A stretch of 64,000 nucleotides of DNA from Guillardia theta CCMP2712 (taxonomy: Eukaryota > Cryptophyceae > Pyrenomonadales > Geminigeraceae), in assembly GCF_000315625.1 (NCBI RefSeq), contig NW_005434655.1, positions 552,528 through 616,527 of the forward strand. Reading direction: 5' to 3'. The translations under genes were made by a program, and so were the position numbers. The notes under the pieces are model-generated. The model was not told where the DNA came from and ran no database searches. It saw only the letters and a list, made by a program, of their open reading frames with translations. Numbering within the stretch: the stretch's first letter is position 1; each line of letters starts with the position of its first letter. Below are positions 1 through 12,625 of the stretch, one piece after another.

Positions 1-1001
1 CAGAGCACCCCACCAAATCGGTTGACCACCCCAAATATACTACCCCTACCCCCTAGAATGCTTCTGGTTGACCAAAGTTTGTTGACATGTTCCCGCCTTC
101 CATGCTCGAACCGCATCCCCCTCCCTCCCCCCTCTCTTGCTGAACCTGTCCTCCCCTTTTCTTCTCCTTCCTATCCGGCTCTTGATACCTCCTGCTGCTG
201 GTCTCGTTCTAGATCTCTCCGCCTATTTCTCTTCTGGCTCCTCCGCTCCCTTCCCCACAACATGCCCCTCATGACTAGTCTTCATCCCCGTCCAGAGCTG
301 TTCTCGTCCTTGAAACCCGCACTGTCCCGTGTCCTGTGATTTATTCCGTGAAACATTTTTATGTCCTTGGCTGAAAATTCAAGCTTGTTTGCTTGATGCC
401 GAGATGGACCCTTCCTGTGTTCTTCGAACTTTTGTTCCCTATTCTCCTGTCCCGGCTTCTTGACACTAGTGTGGTGCCTCTTCTGCAACTGCTTTTCTCT
501 TCCTGCTTCACTCCACCAAATCTACTCGAAAATGTCAAAAAGCATATTCCTGCATGCATTTGTGTAGATTTCATGAAGAGGAAGAGAGTCGAAAATTGAT
601 GAATCGCGAACTACTTTGTTTATACCTTCTATTCCCCCGTCCTTATCTGTGTATTTTTGCGACAGAGAATTACCAATCCAAAAAAAGCTCTTATCAGTCG
701 ACTTGTATCTCTGCGCTCAGCATTCATCTTTTATCACATTCTGATGACTGATTCATTGTTTCTTCCAGCATTTGAAGCTGCCTGGCTGCTTGGCTCCTTG
801 ACCTTGTCTTCGCGGCAAGGTGCTTCTATTCGAAAGTTGGTCTAACTGTGTCTTGTCAACATCTCTTCAGCTACGATTAATCAAATATACACCCGCGAGC
901 CATCTTCAACTGGCAGCAAATATCGGAAGTGCAGTGTAGAGTCCAGTTGTTCTCACTCGGTGTTATCTTCGAAGAATACACCGAGAAAGGAAGATAGAGC
1001 T
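1..1001. other. Upstream region, no gene recognised
   Basis: Positions 1-60 are a C-rich CACCCC/TACCCC tract like those of the islands further along, so the left edge probably cuts one. The rest is pyrimidine-rich, without a convincing coding frame. It precedes the DNAJC7-like gene and should hold its promoter and 5' UTR. No TATA-like box could be assigned. Confidence 0.4.
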
Positions 1002-2557
1002 ATGGCTGCCCTAAAATTCAAGGAGATCGGCAATGCGCGTTACAAGGAAGGGAAATATGCAGAGGCGATCGAGGCCTATGGTAGTGCCATTGACGAAGAT
1101 CCGACGAATTGCACCTACTACAGTAACAGGGCTGCAGCGTATCTCATGCTCAAAAAATATGATGAGGCATTGAACGATTGCAAAAAGATCAGTGAATTGG
1201 ACCCTTCGTTCACAAAAGCATACACACGCGCTTCAAAGTGTTACAGTCAACGAGGGATGATTATGGAAGCCAAGGCTGTCTTGAGCGATCGCTTGAAAGA
1301 GGATGAAAGCAATGAAGAGATCTTGAAAGAATTGGAAGTGTTGAAACAGGTTGAAAATGACCTGCACCTCGCTCAAGAACACCTCAACAAAGATGACTAC
1401 GACCGGGCCAGTTACTATGTGGAACGTGTCCAGTCTCACTGTACAGATTCGTCACATGTATTGCGCATGAGAGCCGACTTATTGATTGGTCGCAAGAAGT
1501 ATGAAGATGCTGCAAGCATCTGCTGGGCTCTTCTTGCAAAGAACCGGCTGGACCCAGACTTGCTTTTCTTGCGAGGTAAGGCGCTTATGTACAGTGGGTC
1601 GACAGATCAAGCGATGAAGCATTTAGAAGAAGCTCTACGTGTTGATCCGGATCACTCGAGAGCGAAGCAGCTGAGGAAATCTTTCAAGGAAATGGAAAAG
1701 TTAAAGAACTCTGGCAACGACTTCTTCAAGGAAGGCAAATGCAATGAAGCGATCAAGCTTTATACCGAGGCAATGGAGCTAGACCCAAAGAACGCGAACT
1801 ATAATAGTACGCTCCTCTGCAATCGAGCAGCAGCAAAAATGCGGCAACGAAAGTTCAAAGAAGCCTTGGAGGATTGCAATGAAGCACTCCAACTTAACGA
1901 AACATATGTCAAAGCTGTGACAAGAAAAGCCGAATGCTTGTTGCAGATGGAGGAATACGAAGATGCAGTCCGTGAATGGGAGAAAGCGACAAATATGGAC
2001 TCAGAGAATCGTGAATACAAGGCAAAGCTTAGAGAAGCTAAGCTGGAATTGAAGAAATCCAAGCGCAAGAATTATTACAAGATCTTGGAGGTAACTAAAG
2101 ATGCAGACGAGTCGGAAATCAAGAGAGCATATAAGAAGATGGCACTCAAATTCCATCCCGATAAATGGAACAACGCAACAGACGAGGAGAAAGAGGATGC
2201 CGAGAAGCAGTTTAAGGAGATCGGCGAAGCATATTCGGTTCTCACCGACCCACAGAAACGGAGGAGATACGATGCCGGCCAGGTATGCAAGGGCGTTGTA
2301 ATGACTGCATGGGCTCACACACCGATTGCGCAGGACATTGAAGAGCTAGATGGAGGAGGAGGAGGATTCCACTCAGACATTGATCCCAATCAGGTTAATG
2401 CATTTGCTCTCTCACGAATACTTGCTGATGCAAGAAAACGCAGATCTTTGAGATGTTCATGGGTGGCGGGATGGGCGGGATGGGCGGGATGGGCGGGATG
2501 GGCGGGATGGGCGGGATGGGCGGCGGACCAGGGATGAGATTTTCCTTCAGGGGATAG
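1002..2557 (+). CDS. TPR- and J-domain co-chaperone, DNAJC7-like
   Basis: Exons 1002-2282, 2334-2393 and 2444-2557; both introns (51 and 50 nt) are GT-AG and phase 0, giving 484 aa, close to the about 494 aa of animal DNAJC7. Several TPR units fill residues 1-340 (for example [20 protein letters not shown]), followed by a C-terminal J domain with KFHPDKW near residue 384. This is the DNAJC7/TPR2 order, a cytosolic co-chaperone that binds Hsp70 and Hsp90 and stimulates Hsp70 ATPase through HPD. The tail holds a GGM run encoded by a 9-nt tandem repeat, then [10 protein letters not shown] and a TAG. The start is the first ATG in frame. Without splicing, the frame reads into a spurious GWA repeat. 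The family is secure; the partners are inferred. Confidence 0.9.
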
Positions 2558-2639
2558 CAGCGGAAGATGTGTAAGTACTCGCCTGATGCTGTAATTACTT
2601 AGTAGTACGTTCCACTCACAGACTTGAAACTCAACAAAT

Positions 2640-4010
2640 GTAATCAGTGACCGTACCGTACCGTCGCCGCCGTACTGAGTAACACACGGCGGCCCCGGGC
2701 CGGGCCGGGTGTGATACCGCGGCGCGACAGTGCCTGGCCTGGCCCCCGGAGTCACTCACTACGGTACCCCGGCCAGCCTCGGAGTAACCATGAACCTTAC
2801 AAGTTAGCCTAGTAGTACTAACTTCCGATGGTCAAGCACAGCGGCGACTCCGTGACCACGCCAGCTGAGTACGGTACGGTCACCGTAGTACGGTCACGGG
2901 TAGTGACACCGTGACCGTCGGTGACCGGGGCCCGGGCCGCCGGCGCGGCACACTGACAGCCGGGAGCACGGGGGTGGCCGCGGGCAGGGCCCGCGGGCCG
3001 GCCGCCCCGGCCGGGCGCCGGGCACCCGGCCGGACTTTTCAACTTGTAAAAATATTTTAAAGGTAATTTTTAGAAACATTGCGCTTAATAACTATTTTTA
3101 GCTCAAACATTGTTATCTCAAGCTCATCTCGCTGGAAAGATCCGACCTTGGCTCTGTTGGCAGAGGAACTTCTAGCGGGATAATTGCAAGAACTTTTCCG
3201 GAATTTGAGGGCCCCATCAAAACTGGAAGGTTCAGTTTTACATCAAAAGTTCAGACGTTTCGATGAACAATTTCGTAAAAGTCTACTATAAGTTCTATGT
3301 GCTTCACAGAGAATCACCCGGCGAGCTGCGACCCATAGTTTATAATAGTATTATATTCGATCAAAGGTGGGTGGAGGGTGGGGTAGGTGATGGAGCGGAG
3401 TGGTAGGGTGGTTCAGAATGTATCAAAACTGAAAGGGTAGGGTGGGGTAGCGGTGTGGGTCGAACAATCTTTCATCCCGGGGGTTCAGCTTCTGTAAGGG
3501 CCTCAAGTACCCCTTCTATGACAGGAATATTCAAGGGTACTTTTGGGTCAATAGCTTGTTTCAGTGCAGAGGGTAGGGTTGAACTCGACTGGGGTAGAAC
3601 TTCGCTGGATCAATAAAGATTGGGGTGGGTCCTTGATGGTGGAGGTCGCATAAAGGGTATACCCATCAATCAACCCTGCCCATGGGGGGTAGGGGTACCC
3701 TAGTTTCGGTCGAGGGGGTGGTTTACACTTGAGATGGTCTCATGTGGGTGGCTGTCGGTCAGTCTGGTGGGGTGTGTAAACGAAGGGGTTCTTGATGTGG
3801 GGTGGGTCATCAAGAAGGACGGGTTGGATAGGAAAAAGGTGGGGTCCGCACGTTGTAATGCAGAGGGATTCGCTGATATTCGATGGGTAGGGTGGTAAAG
3901 AAACAGGGGGTAATTGAATGGAATTTGAAGTGAGGGGGTGGGGTTGCAAGGTAGGGGTGGAGTAATCAGGCGAGAATGATGGGGAAATGGTTTGGTGGGG
4001 AGTCCACAGC
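2640..4010. other. Two-part island: GC block then GGGGTAGGG tract
   Basis: Positions 2640-3045 are a very GC-rich block built from a few short words (CCGGGC, TACGGTA, GTGACC). A short AT-rich bridge around 3046-3360 includes TTTTAAAGGTAAT. Positions 3361-4010 are a purine-rich tract of irregular GGGGTAGGG/GGGTGG/TTGATG words with many runs of three or more G. No reading frame resembles a protein. It lies between the DNAJC7-like gene and the 5' end of the next gene. Confidence 0.6.
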
Positions 4011-4467
4011 GTGGAGAACAGAAGACAAGAAGACTATGGGAGAGGAGCTGATAGATCATTGCTACGAACAAAGAAGCTTGTTGTGTGGCATGTAGTCTGG
4101 TGAATCTTTAGAGTGGAACAAAGATATGGAAACTTCTCCATCGTCGTAAGGGGTTGGAGTTAGTAGCTCATACATCATACACTCCAGGGTGTGATGATGT
4201 GTGATGATAGGCGAGGTAGCTCAGGTTTGATTACACCGGATGTCTTCATTTCATCTAAATAGTTTGTGTCATTTATGTGCAGAGCGCAAAGTGTTTGATA
4301 TGATTGTGAGCCAAATACCATGTTACGGCTGCTCCATTGATGATTGACAGCTCCTCCTCCCTGTTACGCGAGCAGAATGCAATTCATCTTTCAATTGCTC
4401 ATGTCTTTTTTTTAGATGAGGGTTCCTACCAGTTCTGGCGTATCGAGAGTGGTTGACTGCTCTCGAT

Positions 4468-6441
4468 ATGCAAACGACTTCAATCAAGGCTGATTGTGCT
4501 CAGGGATCCAACATGGACGAGGTTGAGCAGCGAGAAGCTGAAAGATCCTTTGCACATGGCCGAGCACAGCATCCCAGTCCCCCTTCATTAGTGATCATGC
4601 GACAGGCTGTCAAACGAGGCACATGGCTGCCGGGACTGAATGCTGTGCTGAACGGAAGCCCTTCTCAATGTGACTGGTGCATCTCACGCCTTGGCAATAG
4701 CAGCTTCGTTCGTCGTCGTCGTCGGAGCAGCAGTCCACTGTCTATGGAGGGGGGTATCAGGTCCAGCAAGATACAGCCGCGAGTTTTGGAGGGTGTAGGG
4801 TTATTGATTATTGCTTGTTTCCAAATGCTTTCTCAATTCTTCAAGAGTTATTGCTCTTCAATTCTGATGATTGCTGTATTCCTATCCACTACATCGGCTG
4901 ATAGTGGACTTCGAAGCTCTGAATCTAGATGTGAGCGCGGGGGGGTCCCCCATGTTTCTAGCGTGGTTGGAATGCACAGTCGAGGAAGATTGTACCCCTC
5001 TAATGATCCAAGAACGAGCAGGCTGAAAGAGTTGAATGTCGGTGACGACGCGAATTGCAGCTCATGGAAAGACATCAGGATGCAGTTCAACAGAGCGATG
5101 GCGCAGCTGCAGAGCAACGCGCATCAGCCCTCTGCTAAAGAAACAGCGAAAGAGCTCAACTGCTGGCTCATGCACCTACTGTCACAACCCGACGCCAATA
5201 TGAACTCGCACGAACGGAAGGCTTTGCTCCTAAACTTGAAAAGAATCTCACAGCTGCAAAAAGAGAATCTGCGACTGAAGCTCGAGCATGCCACGAGGTC
5301 CGAAGCTCCTATTGTCAACAGCGCGAGTCAAAATTATCCTGTTCGGAAGGAGCTCGCGCCTTCGCAGAGGACAGATCGGTGTGTTGTGCAGACTGAGTTG
5401 TCAAAGCCCGGAGCCACAGTTCGCAGGAACAGCGCTGCTCAGAGCTACGCCTTTCATCGGCCAGGCGCGCGGTCGTCGGCACCGCAGGGCTCTGTGGGTA
5501 CAGCACCCTCTCCTTTCCCTCCAGGGCAGCAAGTTTCACGCAATCAGATCTGCAACAAGTTAGGGGCGTCTAATGTCATCTGTGAACAGCGAGATGCCGG
5601 AGGTCAAAGTACTGGCACAAATGGGGAGCTGGGTGCAGCTTTGCGGCAGCTGGATCAGATGCGAGAGCTGAACCGCCAGCTGGCACATGAAGTGTCGGCA
5701 CTTGTGAACGAAAACCTCCGCCTAAAGTCAGTGCTGCATCAGGTAAGAGAGTAGAAGGAAGGCCGTTATCGTCAAGACCTGACAGCTCGTTTCTCCAGGC
5801 TCAGTCGTCATTGCTTGAGGCAGCGGTTGCACAGGTTTCTCCTATGGAGGTCGCGGCGGAGAGAGCGGTACCAGATGTTGTGAAAGCAGCAGCAACCCTG
5901 CTCCACGACCGGAATGGTCCTGTGCTACAGGGTGGAACGGATCCACTCGAGAGGGGTTTAGTGATGGCGTCGGCTGCACTGTTGAAGCGCACTGGCCTGC
6001 ACGTCGGGGACAGAGTCCAACTCAAGAGGAACTTGTCAAGAGATCGGCTGGGGACAAGCGTCAACTCTACTGGGGTGATGGGTCATGTGCTGCCTGCTGG
6101 TGGTCTGTTGACGCCTGCTGCAGGGGGCGTTTCTTGGTGTGCTGATCGGGGAGGCTGGGGAGGAGGATGCAACTGTTTACCTCCACATGGATGACAACCA
6201 GGTACGTCGATCAGCTGCGGTTGTCGTCTGGTGACGGCTGGTCAGGTCCGCCAGTTCAGCTTGTCGGAGATCGACCTCCCTCAACCGCCGGAGAGCACTA
6301 CTCCAGCTGAGGTCAGTCGCACAGCACGGGGCCAGCAGTGTTAACTCTTGCGAACAGGGAGGGTCGGACGACCTGCTGGATTGCAAGGTGACAGAAAGCA
6401 ACTCAGAGGAGCAGAGCACGTTGCAAGGTCCGCCGCTCTAG
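4468..6441 (+). CDS. Uncharacterised coiled-coil protein
   Basis: Exons 4468-5742, 5799-6074, 6124-6201, 6246-6311 and 6358-6441; all introns are 44-56 nt, GT-AG and phase 0, giving 592 aa. I do not recognise the family. Residues 1-110 are basic and low complexity. A hydrophobic stretch near residues 115-145 could be a membrane segment or signal anchor. Two coiled-coil stretches follow, around residues 255-275 (LLLNLKRISQLQKENLRLKL) and 390-425 (LRQLDQMRELNRQLAHEV). Exons 2-4 form a compact beta-rich segment (LHVGDRVQLKR, then VYLHMDDNQVRQF) resembling a small SH3/KOW-type barrel; that is inference. The acidic C-terminus ends 327 bp from the tail of the importin gene. The start is the first ATG in frame; an extra intron near the hydrophobic stretch cannot be excluded. 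Confidence 0.7.
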
Positions 6442-6768
6442 CAGGACATGTGGATATGGCAATGAAGGATCTTAGTGGGATATTAGCAAGGGTATGCAAG
6501 AGGAAAGAGGAGGGGGGGGGGCGGGAGGAGGAGGAGGAGGACGGATTCTCGGTTTTATTGTCAAAACTTCCGCTCTCCGTTGGCCGAGAAGCATGCGACT
6601 ACATTGTAGCCGGGGTTCTCCGTTCGCTGGCCGGGGGCTCCGCGAGCGCTCGAGGCGTCCCTGGCAGGAAGGGGAGAGATTCAATGCCAGAGGCGCACGC
6701 GGAAGCATCAAAAGATTTATTGAAGAAAGCAGAGGGGAGGCGAGGTGGGCTAGAGCAGCAGAATGGTC

Positions 6769-9700
6769 TTACCCCTGGTTGCCCGACTTGGCAGCGTTGG
6801 CGGCAGCCTGTGCGGCTTTTGCCTCGAGCTCCATCTTCCTCTACTGCCTCGTCACTGCGAGGAGGAGGAGGAGGAGGAGGAGACTGACCTGGGGAGCTGA
6901 AGCTATCAGAGCATGAAGAGCTGCTTGTCTGTCCTGCGGCCAATCCGACATGGACTCCTGTACCTGCAGCAGGAGGCGTCATGGGGGGCGGGGGGGAAAG
7001 AGCCTGGGGAGAGGAAACAGGAAAGAGAGGGGACGAGAGGGAGGGAGCGAGTTCGGCGTACCTTAACCCCGAAATTTTGTTGGAACTGCATGAAGATCTC
7101 ATGGAAGAACAAGACCTCGTCCACCTGCTGGTCGTTAACTCCTCCAGCAGCAGGCAAGGCGATGACTTTACATCGTCGATGGGGGTGATGTACTCGTCGT
7201 CATCGTCCTCATCGTCGGGGAACAGATCCTCCCACGCGCATCCTCCCTCCCGAAAGTTGTACAGCTTCATCAACACCTAGAGAGCAGGAAGAGGAGGAGG
7301 AAGTTAGGGCAGCAACTGTCATGGTACAGTCTCGCTCACTGAGTCCATATCCGCTCCTTCCTTGAACTCGTCCTCCTCGTCATCAACATCGAGCACGCCG
7401 TCATCCTGTCACGCCCTGTCACCCTCCTTCCATTCCCCTCCCCTTCCTCCTCCACGCACATCGTCATCCTCCTCGTCATCGTCACCCTGTCGGTTCGCAA
7501 TCTCCTCCTTGAGCTTCTTGTTGTTGGCAAGATCCTGCCGCAAGAAGTGAGCGACAGCTGCACAGGGGGGAGGAGGAAGAGCGAGATAGCAGCAGGGAGA
7601 AGTGGGGAAGGGGGGGGGGGGGGGTAAAGGAGAGCAGCAGGAGAGGAGGAGAGGAGGAGAGGAGGGAGCAGCAGCAGTGGGAGGGAAGAAGGAGGGAGGA
7701 GAAGATGTGTTCACCTCCTGCAGCTCTAAGATCGCCCGGAGGATGTGCGAGAGGCCGCCCGACACGGAGGGAGGCATATTGGGCACGGGGACCTTGAGGA
7801 TTGACGTCAAGCCGAGGATGCAGACTTTCTGATCATGAAGCCCCTTGAAGTGACTCCTGCGATCTTGGTCAGATCCTTACCGTCATCGACCCCCTGCCTC
7901 CTGCCTCCTGCCTCCTGCCTCCTGCCTCCTGCCTCCTGCCTCCTGCCTCCTGCCTCCTGCCTCCTGCCTCCTGCCTCCTGCCTCCTGCCTCCTGCCTCAC
8001 TTGATCGGTCTTTCGTCCCCTTCCTTCTTTTCTTCCAAAGCTGAGATCGCCGAGAGCCTGGTGGAGGCCAAGTGAGTTGATGACGACATGGAGGAGAACG
8101 CGAAGGGAGACAGGTGACCGAGAGAAGTTCAGGGATAGACAAGGGGGGGGGGAGGGGGAGGAGGGGGGGAGGGGGACAAGAGTGTTCACCATGCATGGAA
8201 CACGTTCACAATGGTCCCCTGCTGCTCCAACGCCGTTAAAGTTCCTTCTGCATTGTAGAAGAGACAATTGGCTATCATCTTGAACAATTCGGTGCGGCAA
8301 TACGCTCTTGACGCAGGGTTGGACAGCAATCTGACACAATCACGGTTAGCATGAGTCCTGAGTGGCAGGGGAAGAAAGAGAGACCAAGGGAGAGGAACAA
8401 AGAGTTGGCGCAAGGGAGAGGAGGAAGGAGAACGGGGTTCGAAGATGAGGAGGCAGGGTAGAGGATGAGAACGAGAGTGAGGAGAGAGAAGGAGCAGGGA
8501 AGGAGAGGAGGAGGAGGAGGAGGAGAGACAGGAGGGGAGACAGGAGGGGAGGAGAGTGGACCTCTGGCAGCTGAGCTGGAGCAGAGGAGGGATGTAGGAG
8601 TCGATGGCTCCCTTGCAGTTGAGGATGAGGCTCTCAGAAAGCTTGCAGGCCTCGACGAGGTCACGCTCCGACGAGTCCTCGTGCTGCATAACCTTGTCGA
8701 TCATGCGGTAGACCGTCAGCGGGTGCTCCGGGTTGGAGAGAAAGACGGTGGTGCTCCTGGAGATGTAGTTGTCGAGGGGGAGGTTGATGTTGGAGAGGTA
8801 GTCGAAGGCCCAGTCGAAGAAGGACTTGGTGAGGAGGGGGAAGAGGGACCAGACGCCCTCGGAGATGGTGGGGCTGTAGTAGGTCAGGTAAGTCAGGATC
8901 TCAAGGAACTCTTCCATGAACTCCATGTACACGTAGTCCCCCGTCGAGTCGGGCGACAGCACCTTGGCAAGCAGGGGCACCAGGTTGGGCTCGAGCGAGT
9001 GGTACAGCTCGGGAGTTTTCTTGATGGAGTCGAGCAGGGTCTTGATCGCCGAGCAGCACTGGGACGCAGCGATCGCCGCGTCGTCCTCCCCCTCCCCCTC
9101 CGACGACGTAAGGCGGAGGAAGTGCTCCGAGAGCCTCTGGCAGAGCTGTTGCGCGTAGGGGGCCATCTCGTCCTCGAAGCACTCGATGAGGATCTCGAGG
9201 CTTGCTATCAGCTCGTCGCTCCCCACCTCGTCGATGAGGCCGAACAGCTTGTCCAGCAGCTGCGGCAGGAACCCTGAGAGCAGCGGCAGGACTCCCGTCC
9301 TCGCTGCCCCCTCGTCCATGTCGTAGATGAAGAGCCTCAGCGCGATGGCTGCCTGGAAGCGGACCGGAAGCTCAGCGTCCTGTAGCATGTTGATGATCTC
9401 CCCCAGCACACTTTGGAAGCAGCTCGGGTCCTTGAGGATCGTGTCCACGTACTGCGAGAGCGTCCAGGCAGCTCGGCTCCTCAGGTGCCCCTTGCTGGAC
9501 TTCAGCTCGGGGATCGCGTACTTGACCAGCATGTCCCTCACGTGCCCCTCATACTGCGCCGCCATCTTCTGCTCCTGCAAGGCCCCGGCCAGCGATCCGA
9601 TGCAGTACAGGGCCCCGTCCTTGAGCCGCGCGTTCCCTCCACCCTCAGCGTAGCTCTTCATGTGGCTGATGCAGAACTCGATGGTGGGGATGAGCGTCGT

Positions 9701-11427
9701 CTTGGTCCTCTTCTTGCAGAGGTTCACGACGAGCGAACAAGCGACGGAGCGCTGGCTGGAGTAGTCCTCCAGGAAGTCATACGTCTTGCGGATGAACTCC
9801 TGAGGGTCGCTCGTCCAGAGCTCCTCGTCCTCCTCGTCGAAGCAAATCATGGGGAACAGCACGTGCGAGATCAGCGCCATGCAGTTGGGCTTGAGGAGCT
9901 TCCAGGTGATGGCCAGCGTAATGGCGATGTCGATGAAGTGAAGGCCCTCGACCACCAGCGACTCGGGGAGGAAGACGCCGTCCGCCTTCTTCGCCAGCAG
10001 CTGCATGAAGAGCTGCAGGAAGCGGTTTGCAAGCTCGTTGTGGAACGCCTGCGACAGCTGGACTTCCCCAGCTCTGTTCGCCCCGAACTGCTTCTCAGCT
10101 ACCTTGGGGCTGCCGTACTTCTCGAAGAGCCGATGGAGGATCTTGGCTGACCATCTCTTGCACTTCCAGAACACGAGCTTGTTCAGCTCATCCTTGTCAG
10201 CGTTGGGTCCTCCCTGAGCCTGCGGGGGGACCGGGGCCTCGATCACCCGGTACAGCAGCGACATCCACTCGACGAACCGACCGTAGTCTTGGAGGTAGAG
10301 GGGCACAGACTGGTGGACGCACGACCACAGGGACTTGATGATCACCTTCTGCATCTCCGCCGTCTTCTCATCCCCAGCATGTGACGACAGCGTCGCCTCC
10401 ATGAGCGCTGGCAGCCGGGGAAAGGCCTTGGACATGATCTCGTTCAGCGGCTGCTCGCGCTTGTCGTGTGCCTTATATTCGTAGTTCTTCGTCAGCACCC
10501 TGAGGGCATAGAGGGCGCCCAGGATGTGCTCGGGAGGGATGGCGGGGTCAAGTCTTGCGGTGACCTCGTCCAAGAAGTTTGGCATCTTCTCGGGAAAGTC
10601 GTTGGACGCGATTCTCCTCAAGCTCTCGGTGATGACACCTCTGCAGGACAGTGAGGAGACACCAAGAGGAGAAGAGAGGAGAGGGAAGGAGGGTACACAG
10701 CACGGCATGACCGGGCGAGGCGAGGTCGGAGGGAAGGAGCGGAAGGAGAGAAGAAGTGGAGGGCAAGTGGAGGAAGAGAGTAGAAAGGGGCATGCAGCTC
10801 TACCTGCACCGATGATCTGCCATCACGATCGCTTCTAGAATATTCTGACGGATGAAGTTCCTTTCATCGTCTGGGATCACCCAATTGCAGCCCTGCAAGA
10901 ATGCGCAAGATCAAAGACGAGCAAGGGGAAGGAGCAGCCTCCTCCTCCCCCTCCTCCTCCCCCTCCTCCCTCCTCCTCCCCCTCCCTCCTCCTCCTCCCC
11001 CTCCTCCTCCTCCTCCTCTTCCCCCCTCCTCCCCCCCTCACCTGCTCCTCCGTGGGTGTCGTCCTGTCCCAGTGCTTGTTGACCTGCGGCTTCTTCAGCG
11101 CTAAGAGATCGACACACACCCGCTCCCCCCTCCCTCCTTTGCAGCCCTGGGACGTACCAGGTTCTTGAAGTAGATGATCCCCGCCTGCTTGATCTCGATG
11201 GAGACCTCGTTGCTGTTCACCACTCGAAACAAGGATGAGATGTACCCCGGGGTCCCCTCAAAGTTCTGCCCAGGCACAAGAGTCAACGCGGACCTCTACC
11301 AACAGAACTACAGGTTTGGAATGAGTGGGGGAGGGGATACCTTCAACAACGCTTCCGCAGCCTCCCTCTCCTTCTGGTTCGGACTCAGGGTGGCGGCAAG
11401 CGCTGAGTAAATGGCCTGAAGATCCAT
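6769..11427 (-). CDS. Importin-7/8-like nuclear transport receptor
   Basis: Fourteen exons in transcript order: 11341-11427, 11158-11265, 11042-11083, 10804-10892, 8562-10640, 8190-8330, 8001-8057, 7715-7856, 7460-7534, 7340-7405, 7172-7276, 7062-7127, 6889-6963, 6769-6840. Phases agree at every junction; the product is 1067 aa against about 1040 for human IPO7. Importin-beta N-terminal hallmarks are visible (QAGIIYFKNL, then IPDDERNFIRQNILEAIV), followed by HEAT repeats in the 693-codon exon. An acidic segment and a segment matching the family's IDD...VDEYQIF region (PIDD/QVDEVLFFHEIF) lie near the C-terminus. It would carry cargo such as ribosomal proteins and histones through nuclear pores with RanGTP. 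The 8001/7856 intron contains a heptamer repeat. The ATG is 36 codons before QAGIIY-type sequence begins its helix, as expected for the family. Confidence 0.93.
7891..7998. repeat. Tandem heptamer CCTCCTG, about 15 copies
   Basis: Near-perfect 7-nt tandem repeat lying wholly inside the importin intron 7857-8000. Because 7 is not a multiple of 3, retention of this intron would shift the frame. Confidence 0.95.
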
Positions 11428-11869
11428 CTCCGCTCCTTCCTTTGAGAGGCTCTCCTGCAGCAACCCACGTCATCCGTGACATAAACATACTTCGGCGACA
11501 TTTCGCAAAGTGACAGCGGTAACAGTGTTGTGTGCTCAACGGGAACAACAACAGCACGCAATTCCACACATCTGTCTCACTTCAATTCTCCTGTCCTCCT
11601 AGCTGACTCAGTTTTCATGCTCAGATCCTCGTCATGGTCTTCATTCACTACTACTTAGCCTAGTCCTCAATCCAGCTCAACGATTCTTCTTCACTGACAA
11701 GATCAACCGTGACTGATGGAGTTCTTCCTCCTCGTTGAAGACTCTCCTCTCATTCAATCAGCTCTTCCTCCTCCTTCCTGCTCCCTCCATCCCGCCCTCC
11801 CGCCCTCCCGCCCCACACCGCAAGTCCTCATAGTCTTGTGCATGTACCCAAGACCGGCAAGGGGATCAG

Positions 11870-12600
11870 CATTGGATGGGGTGAGGGTAGTACCTCTGTG
11901 GGACTAATCCATGGGGGTGGGGTAGTCTATTTCAAAGGGGTGATCGTCAAAACTTTGTGTGAAAAGTAGGGGTAAAATCAAAGAAAATGAGGGGTAGTGA
12001 AAAAGATTCAGGGGTGATAAAGGATAGTGGGTGGGTATGTTAGTGGGTACAGATACGCGAACTACCCCCCTTTCCGTAAGGTTTACCATAGTGGTGGGGT
12101 GATAATACAGGCTGAGAGGGGGGTGGTAGGATGGGGGTGAGGGGTGCACGTGAAGAATATCATTTTACTTATCGAGTTGCATTTCCAGTCTGCCTCAGCA
12201 TCTTGGATTCTCAAATTATGAAGACAGCAATATTCAAATACGCGACACTCATTGAATGAAACTTCCCTGTCTACCTCCGACATGACGGCGGCGCGGGCCC
12301 GTTGGCTTTCCGTCACCTTGAACAAGTCACTCCACCGTCATCACCGTGACCGCCGGCTCCGTGAGGGCCCAATGAGTCAGTAATAGTCACACTCTGAGTG
12401 AAGTCACAGTGATCGGACGGGCCCGTCCGTCACTGACTCAGTGAGAGTCACAGTCCGGAGCTCGCACTGTCACGGCGCCAGGGCCGCTTGAGTCAGTGAA
12501 AACCGCCGGCAACTTGAAAGTTTACTCAGTGACGGTACTACGGCGGCAAGTTTTGAAGACTTGTTGCTGACTGAGCCTCGGAGCTCCAGCGGCACCGATC
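11870..12600. other. Two-part island upstream of the importin gene
   Basis: Positions 11870-12150 are a G-rich tract (GGGGTAGTC, GGGGTGATA words). After a bridge of about 130 bp, positions 12285-12600 are a GC block built from GTGAC, CAGTGA, GGGCCC and CCGGC words. It contains no coding signal. It lies between the importin 5' end and the 3' end of the channel gene. Positions 11428-11870, the likely importin promoter, are pyrimidine-rich and otherwise featureless. Confidence 0.55.
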
Positions 12601-12625
12601 TTGAGGCAGCGGACTCTCCGATGGC

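Noticed and set aside
2460-2537. Tryptophan-rich GWAGWA peptide at the end of the DNAJC7-like gene
   Set aside because: Produced only if two introns are not removed; the spliced frame gives the expected GGM-rich tail.
7891-7998. CRISPR-like array
   Set aside because: Pure tandem heptamer without spacers, in a eukaryotic intron. The 57-nt and 90-nt repeats were rejected for the same reason: no unique spacers.
7602-8196. Arg/Gly/Gln-rich and Pro/Leu-rich frames near 7600-8200
   Set aside because: Translations of purine tracts and the heptamer repeat in importin introns.
8465-10150. Long plus-strand frames of 245-270 codons across the importin gene
   Set aside because: Antisense shadows of the long importin exon, with the E/V/L/R-rich composition typical of such shadows.
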